Assembly (NCBI RefSeq): GCF_001183865.1
Contig: NZ_CP012020.1
Coordinates: 2,723,839-2,787,838 of the forward strand
Reading direction: 5' to 3'
Length of the DNA: 64,000 nt
DNA from: Methylophilus sp. TWE2
Lineage (GTDB): Bacteria; Pseudomonadota; Gammaproteobacteria; Burkholderiales; Methylophilaceae
In this document: piece after piece, positions 60,823 to 64,000 of the stretch
Layout: every line of letters starts with the position of its first letter
How positions within the stretch are numbered: the stretch's first letter is position 1
Position numbers and translations under genes: made by a program
The notes under the pieces: generated by a model
The model's database searches: none
Seen by the model: the letters and a program-made list of their open reading frames with translations, nothing else
Told to the model about the DNA's origin: nothing

Positions 60823-62313
60823 ATGGCAAACTCATATCGTTGTCTGGTGGTTGATGACGAAACCGATATTCGCGAACTGGTAGTACTGACACTGGAGCGC
60901 ATGGGCATACAAGCAGAGAGTGCCAGTTCGGTCACCGATGCAAAACACATGCTGAATTCGTTCAGCTACGACTTGTGCCTTACTGATATGCGCCTGCCGG
61001 ATGGGCTGGGGCTGGAGCTGGTACAACATATTAACGCGCAATTTCCCGGATTACCGGTGGCGGTCATCACCGCTTATGGCAGTGCCGAGAATGCAGTGTC
61101 AGCACTTAAGGCTGGCGCTTATGACTACATTACCAAGCCAATTTCACTCAAACAATTGCGGCCCCTGGTAGAGTCCGCACTCAAACTGTCGTCGCAAAAA
61201 GAAACGCAAGGGGCCAATACAGTCGATCTGATTGGTGCGTCACCGGTCATGAGCTATGTGCGCACCATGATTGCAAAACTGGCGCGCAGCCAGGCACCCG
61301 TGTATATCAGCGGTGAATCTGGCAGTGGCAAGGAATTGGCGGCCAGACTCATCCACCTCAACAGCTCACGCAAAGAACAGTCTTTTATTGCCGTGAACTG
61401 CGGCGCCATCCCGGAAAACTTGATGGAAAGCGAGTTCTTTGGCTATAAGAAAGGGGCATTTACTGGCGCCATCCAGGATACCCTCGGCCTATTCCAGGCA
61501 GCCAATGGCGGCACCTTGTTTCTGGATGAAGTCGCGGATCTCCCGCTGGCCATGCAAGTTAAGCTGCTGCGTGCCATCCAGGAGAAAAAAGTACGCGTGG
61601 TCGGCAGTACCAGTGAAGAAGCCGTGGATGTGCGTATTATTTCTGCCACGCACAAGAACCTCAATGCCATGATGGAAAAAGGCGAGTTCCGGCAAGATTT
61701 GTATTACCGTCTGAATGTGATTCAACTCAAAATGCCGTCTTTGCGTGAACGGCCTGAAGACATTCCCGAACTGACTGAACGCCTGCTCGCCAAACTGTGC
61801 CAGGCACAGGGCATTGCTATGCCCGCTATCTCCGATGAAGCCAAGGTCTATATCCAGCAGCTACCTTTCCACGGCAATGTGCGTGAACTGGAAAATATGC
61901 TGGAACGTGCCCTAGCCTTGTGTGACGGCGTCAGCATTACGGTTGAAGACCTGTCGCTCGATGAAATACGTATAAATTTAGCTGACAAGCCGGTATTGCC
62001 ATGGAATGCACCTGTCACCGAGCCATCGGTCATGACCAGCACCATTAGCGAACCTGGCCTGCCAGCACCAACCACAACCAGCCCATCTCACGGTAGCACC
62101 ATGTTGCCCATGGATATCAGCCTGTCTGACTATCTGGAAGATATTGAAAAGCGCACGATTTTGCAGGCGCTGGAAAAAACCAATAATAACAAGACCGCTG
62201 CGGCAAAACTGTTAGGGATTAGCTTCCGTACTTTGCGCTACCGTTTGTCTAAGTTGGGCTTATCCAAAGAGCAGGACCCTGATCTCGAAGAGAGTGATGG
62301 AGATGAAGAATAA
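60823..62313 (+). CDS. pilR: Sigma-54-dependent response regulator PilR
   Basis: 496 residues: receiver with D55 ('LTDMRLPDGLGLE'), AAA+ domain with Walker A 'GESGSGKE', the sigma-54-contacting 'GAFTGA' loop and 'GGTLFLDEVADLPLAMQVKLLRAIQ', and a C-terminal Fis-type helix-turn-helix ('NNNKTAAAKLLGISFRTLRYRLSKLG'). Activates sigma-54 promoters, classically pilA. Cotranscribed with pilS and ended by the terminator at 62318-62340. Confidence 0.95.
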   Translation: MANSYRCLVVDDETDIRELVVLTLERMGIQAESASSVTDAKHMLNSFSYDLCLTDMRLPDGLGLELVQHINAQFPGLPVAVITAYGSAENAVSALKAGAYDYITKPISLKQLRPLVESALKLSSQKETQGANTVDLIGASPVMSYVRTMIAKLARSQAPVYISGESGSGKELAARLIHLNSSRKEQSFIAVNCGAIPENLMESEFFGYKKGAFTGAIQDTLGLFQAANGGTLFLDEVADLPLAMQVKLLRAIQEKKVRVVGSTSEEAVDVRIISATHKNLNAMMEKGEFRQDLYYRLNVIQLKMPSLRERPEDIPELTERLLAKLCQAQGIAMPAISDEAKVYIQQLPFHGNVRELENMLERALALCDGVSITVEDLSLDEIRINLADKPVLPWNAPVTEPSVMTSTISEPGLPAPTTTSPSHGSTMLPMDISLSDYLEDIEKRTILQALEKTNNNKTAAAKLLGISFRTLRYRLSKLGLSKEQDPDLEESDGDEE

Positions 62314-62340
62314 AAAAGGGCGACATCGTCGCCCTTTTTT
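62312..62340. terminator. Bidirectional terminator between pilR and the cation exchanger
   Basis: AAAAAA-GGGCGAC-ATC-GTCGCCC-TTTTTT. It begins at the pilR stop codon and ends 14 bp from the stop codon of the opposing exchanger gene. T runs on both strands. Confidence 0.92.
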
Positions 62341-62353
62341 ATAGTTGCCAATA

Positions 62354-63364
62354 TCAACTCAACACAATCGCCAGATAACTCAAGTAGAACACACCGTTCA
62401 CCAGCAAATGCCAGACGAGCAAGCCGCCTTTGGCAATACGATAGCGTACCCAGATCGCCGCCAGTAAGGTGATCAATATGCCCAAAGCCACTTCCTGCCT
62501 GGGCGACCAGTCCGTCAACATGATACCGATGGCTGGCAGGAGTGTGCCCTGGAATACCATGGCACCGGTAATATTGCCAAACGCCAGCGTATCCTTGCCT
62601 TTGCGTATCCACAAAATACTGTTCACTTTTTCGGGCAACTCTGTCGCAATCGGAATAATCAGCAAAGATAGCAACAAAGCCGACACGCCTAAAATGGCCG
62701 CTGCGGTCTCCACCTCGTTGATAAAGCCTTTGGCGCCTGCAATCAGCAAACCCAGGCCAATCAGCAATTGCAGCAGGATGGTGACCATATTGGTTGGCAA
62801 GCCTAAGCGGGACAGCATCATGACATCTTCGGCCTCGGTGGCATGCCCTTCTTCCACCAGACCTTTGGAGGCTTTAATCGTCATCAGCACATACACGAAA
62901 TAGATCAGGATCATGAGGATGCTGATGCCATAACGCACGAGCGCCTGGCTGTGCGGGATAAACATGGCGATAGTGGCAAACACAAAAGCCAGGATAAAAA
63001 AGTTAAGGTCACGGATCAGGCCAGTACGCTCAGGACGAATGTGGCCTTTTGCACCGCGTCGCTTCAGTACGGATAGTGCCATTAAGCTAATGGACAAGGT
63101 TGCCAGCATCAGTGGCGCACCTAAAATAGCACCTACACCAATATCATGCCCAGCATGACTATCGCCAGTGGATGACGTATAGGAAAAAATCGCCAGCAAC
63201 GGCACCAGCGTCTCTGGTAATGCGGTCCCTACCGCTGCAAAAATAGAGCCGGTCACACCTTCGGAAATACCTAGCCGCTCACCCAGATGCTCAAGCGCAT
63301 TGGTAAAAACCTCAGCCGCCACCAAAATCAGCAGCAACATTAGCAATAATTGTAAAAAAACCAT
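62354..63364 (-). CDS. CaCA-family sodium/calcium (cation) exchanger
   Basis: 336 residues from ATG 63364 (AGGA six bases upstream). About ten membrane helices in two inverted halves. The ion-binding alpha repeats are visible: 'GSIFAAVGTALPETLVPLLAIF' and 'IPIATELPEKVNSILWIRKG', each with an acidic residue in the translocation path. It exchanges Ca2+ or another cation for Na+ or H+. Which ions cannot be told. Divergent from ampD. Confidence 0.87.
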   Translation of the reverse strand: MVFLQLLLMLLLILVAAEVFTNALEHLGERLGISEGVTGSIFAAVGTALPETLVPLLAIFSYTSSTGDSHAGHDIGVGAILGAPLMLATLSISLMALSVLKRRGAKGHIRPERTGLIRDLNFFILAFVFATIAMFIPHSQALVRYGISILMILIYFVYVLMTIKASKGLVEEGHATEAEDVMMLSRLGLPTNMVTILLQLLIGLGLLIAGAKGFINEVETAAAILGVSALLLSLLIIPIATELPEKVNSILWIRKGKDTLAFGNITGAMVFQGTLLPAIGIMLTDWSPRQEVALGILITLLAAIWVRYRIAKGGLLVWHLLVNGVFYLSYLAIVLS

Positions 63365-63490
63365 GACTGTTCCTGTCTGGCGGCAATCAATCCTGTATGT
63401 GCCCACCGCCTGGCACACATGTGCATGACAAAAGTGTACATGCGGGCGGAATCATAACGCAATTCGCGCAAATTCACCTACAATGTTGAT

Positions 63491-64000
63491 ATGTCTTTTG
63501 CCACTGTTCCAACCATTGAAATTGATCCTTCCGGCTACGCCAATACGGCCCAGCTGATACTGTCACCGAACCAGGACGCGCGGCCACCCGCTACCGAGGT
63601 GGATATGATTGTCATCCATAATATCAGCCTGCCGCCTCATCACTACGGTGGCCAGGGCATCATGCAATTATTCACCAACCAGCTGGATCCGCAAGAGCAT
63701 CCCTATTATGCAGAGATTGCCCAGCTCAAAGTCTCTTCCCATTTCCTGATTCGCCGCACTGGCGAGCTCATACAATTTGTCAGCTGCGAGCAACGTGCCT
63801 GGCATGCCGGGTTGTCACAATGGCAAGGACGCGAACGCTGTAATGACTTCTCAATCGGCATAGAGCTGGAAGGCAGCGATATCGAAGCATTCGAAGCAGA
63901 GCAATATAGTATCTTGCAAATGTTGATCAAGGCACTACAAAAACGCTATCCAATCAGGCATATTGTCGGTCATTCGGACATTGCACCAGGCCGCAAGACT
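63491..64000 (+). CDS. ampD: 1,6-anhydro-N-acetylmuramyl-L-alanine amidase AmpD (partial)
   Basis: The first 170 codons; the gene continues past the right edge. Amidase_2 fold: zinc ligands H43 ('VIHNISLPPHHYGG') and H161 ('IVGHSDIAPGRKT'), with the third (Asp) expected just outside the window; catalytic Glu in 'SIGIELEG' (E125). Cytoplasmic enzyme of peptidoglycan recycling. It is about 20 residues longer at the N-terminus than the core domain needs, and no Shine-Dalgarno is obvious. Confidence 0.93.
   Translation, partial: MSFATVPTIEIDPSGYANTAQLILSPNQDARPPATEVDMIVIHNISLPPHHYGGQGIMQLFTNQLDPQEHPYYAEIAQLKVSSHFLIRRTGELIQFVSCEQRAWHAGLSQWQGRERCNDFSIGIELEGSDIEAFEAEQYSILQMLIKALQKRYPIRHIVGHSDIAPGRKT

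Overview
This is a stretch of a gram-negative, betaproteobacterial chromosome. It most resembles the Methylophilaceae (Methylophilus, Methylotenera and relatives). The assignment rests on gene order and family resemblance, not on a database search: rpsU-yqeY-dnaG-rpoD, a complete ruv-tol-pal-queEC run, FmdB-DUF502-aspS, an ECF sigma/DUF3619/DUF3106 trio, pilSR, and a SoxYZ-like carrier of the kind found with PQQ alcohol dehydrogenases of methylotrophs. I see no rRNA, CRISPR array, insertion sequence, integrase or replication origin.

1-8 kb is an accessory, stress-type region. It holds small membrane proteins (DUF3309, a 24-residue peptide, a four-helix membrane protein), a PagL-like lipid A deacylase, CBS, DUF2171 and PilZ proteins, and a three-gene TIR / SLOG / TIR-like operon. 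Five copies of one bipartite element, minus-strand order GTC-N7-TCCTACA-N6-TCAG-N9-GAT, sit 81-169 bp upstream of five of the minus-strand transcription units and nowhere else that I could find. They point to one shared regulator that also covers the TIR/SLOG cassette. This regulon and the cassette are the most novel-looking content of the window.

8.1-12.9 kb is a second accessory block, beside a tRNA-Ile2(CAU) gene. It has an arsenic operon (arsR-arsI-acr3-arsC) with a perfect 16-bp-arm palindrome over the arsR start, a membrane protein, a TPR protein, and repeated fragments of the tRNA 3' end and of its terminator. The repeats suggest repeated insertion at the tRNA.

12.9-36.6 kb is core genome. 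Minus strand: rpoD, dnaG, yqeY, rpsU; plsY; xerD, ogt; rpsP-rimM-trmD-rplS; yebC-ruvCAB-ybgC-tolQRAB-pal-cpoB-queE-queC; then a marR-DUF4440-EamA exporter operon. Plus strand: tsaD and folB. An AT-rich deoxyribosyltransferase-like gene is spliced onto the end of folB. rpsP has an unusually long Ala/Lys/Glu tail.

36.6-48.7 kb holds a possible small RNA, an outer-membrane porin, and the potassium uptake system kdpFABC with its sensor and regulator kdpDE, including an unknown 93-residue protein between kdpC and kdpD. It ends with a DapA-like aldolase, a small unknown protein and a two-CBS protein.

48.7-64 kb is again mostly housekeeping: trhP/yegQ, yjbQ, the SoxYZ carrier, a VOC protein, apt, aspS, DUF502, fmdB, gcvH, pbpG, DUF3106/DUF3619/ECF sigma, pilS-pilR, a CaCA-family cation exchanger, and the first 170 codons of ampD.
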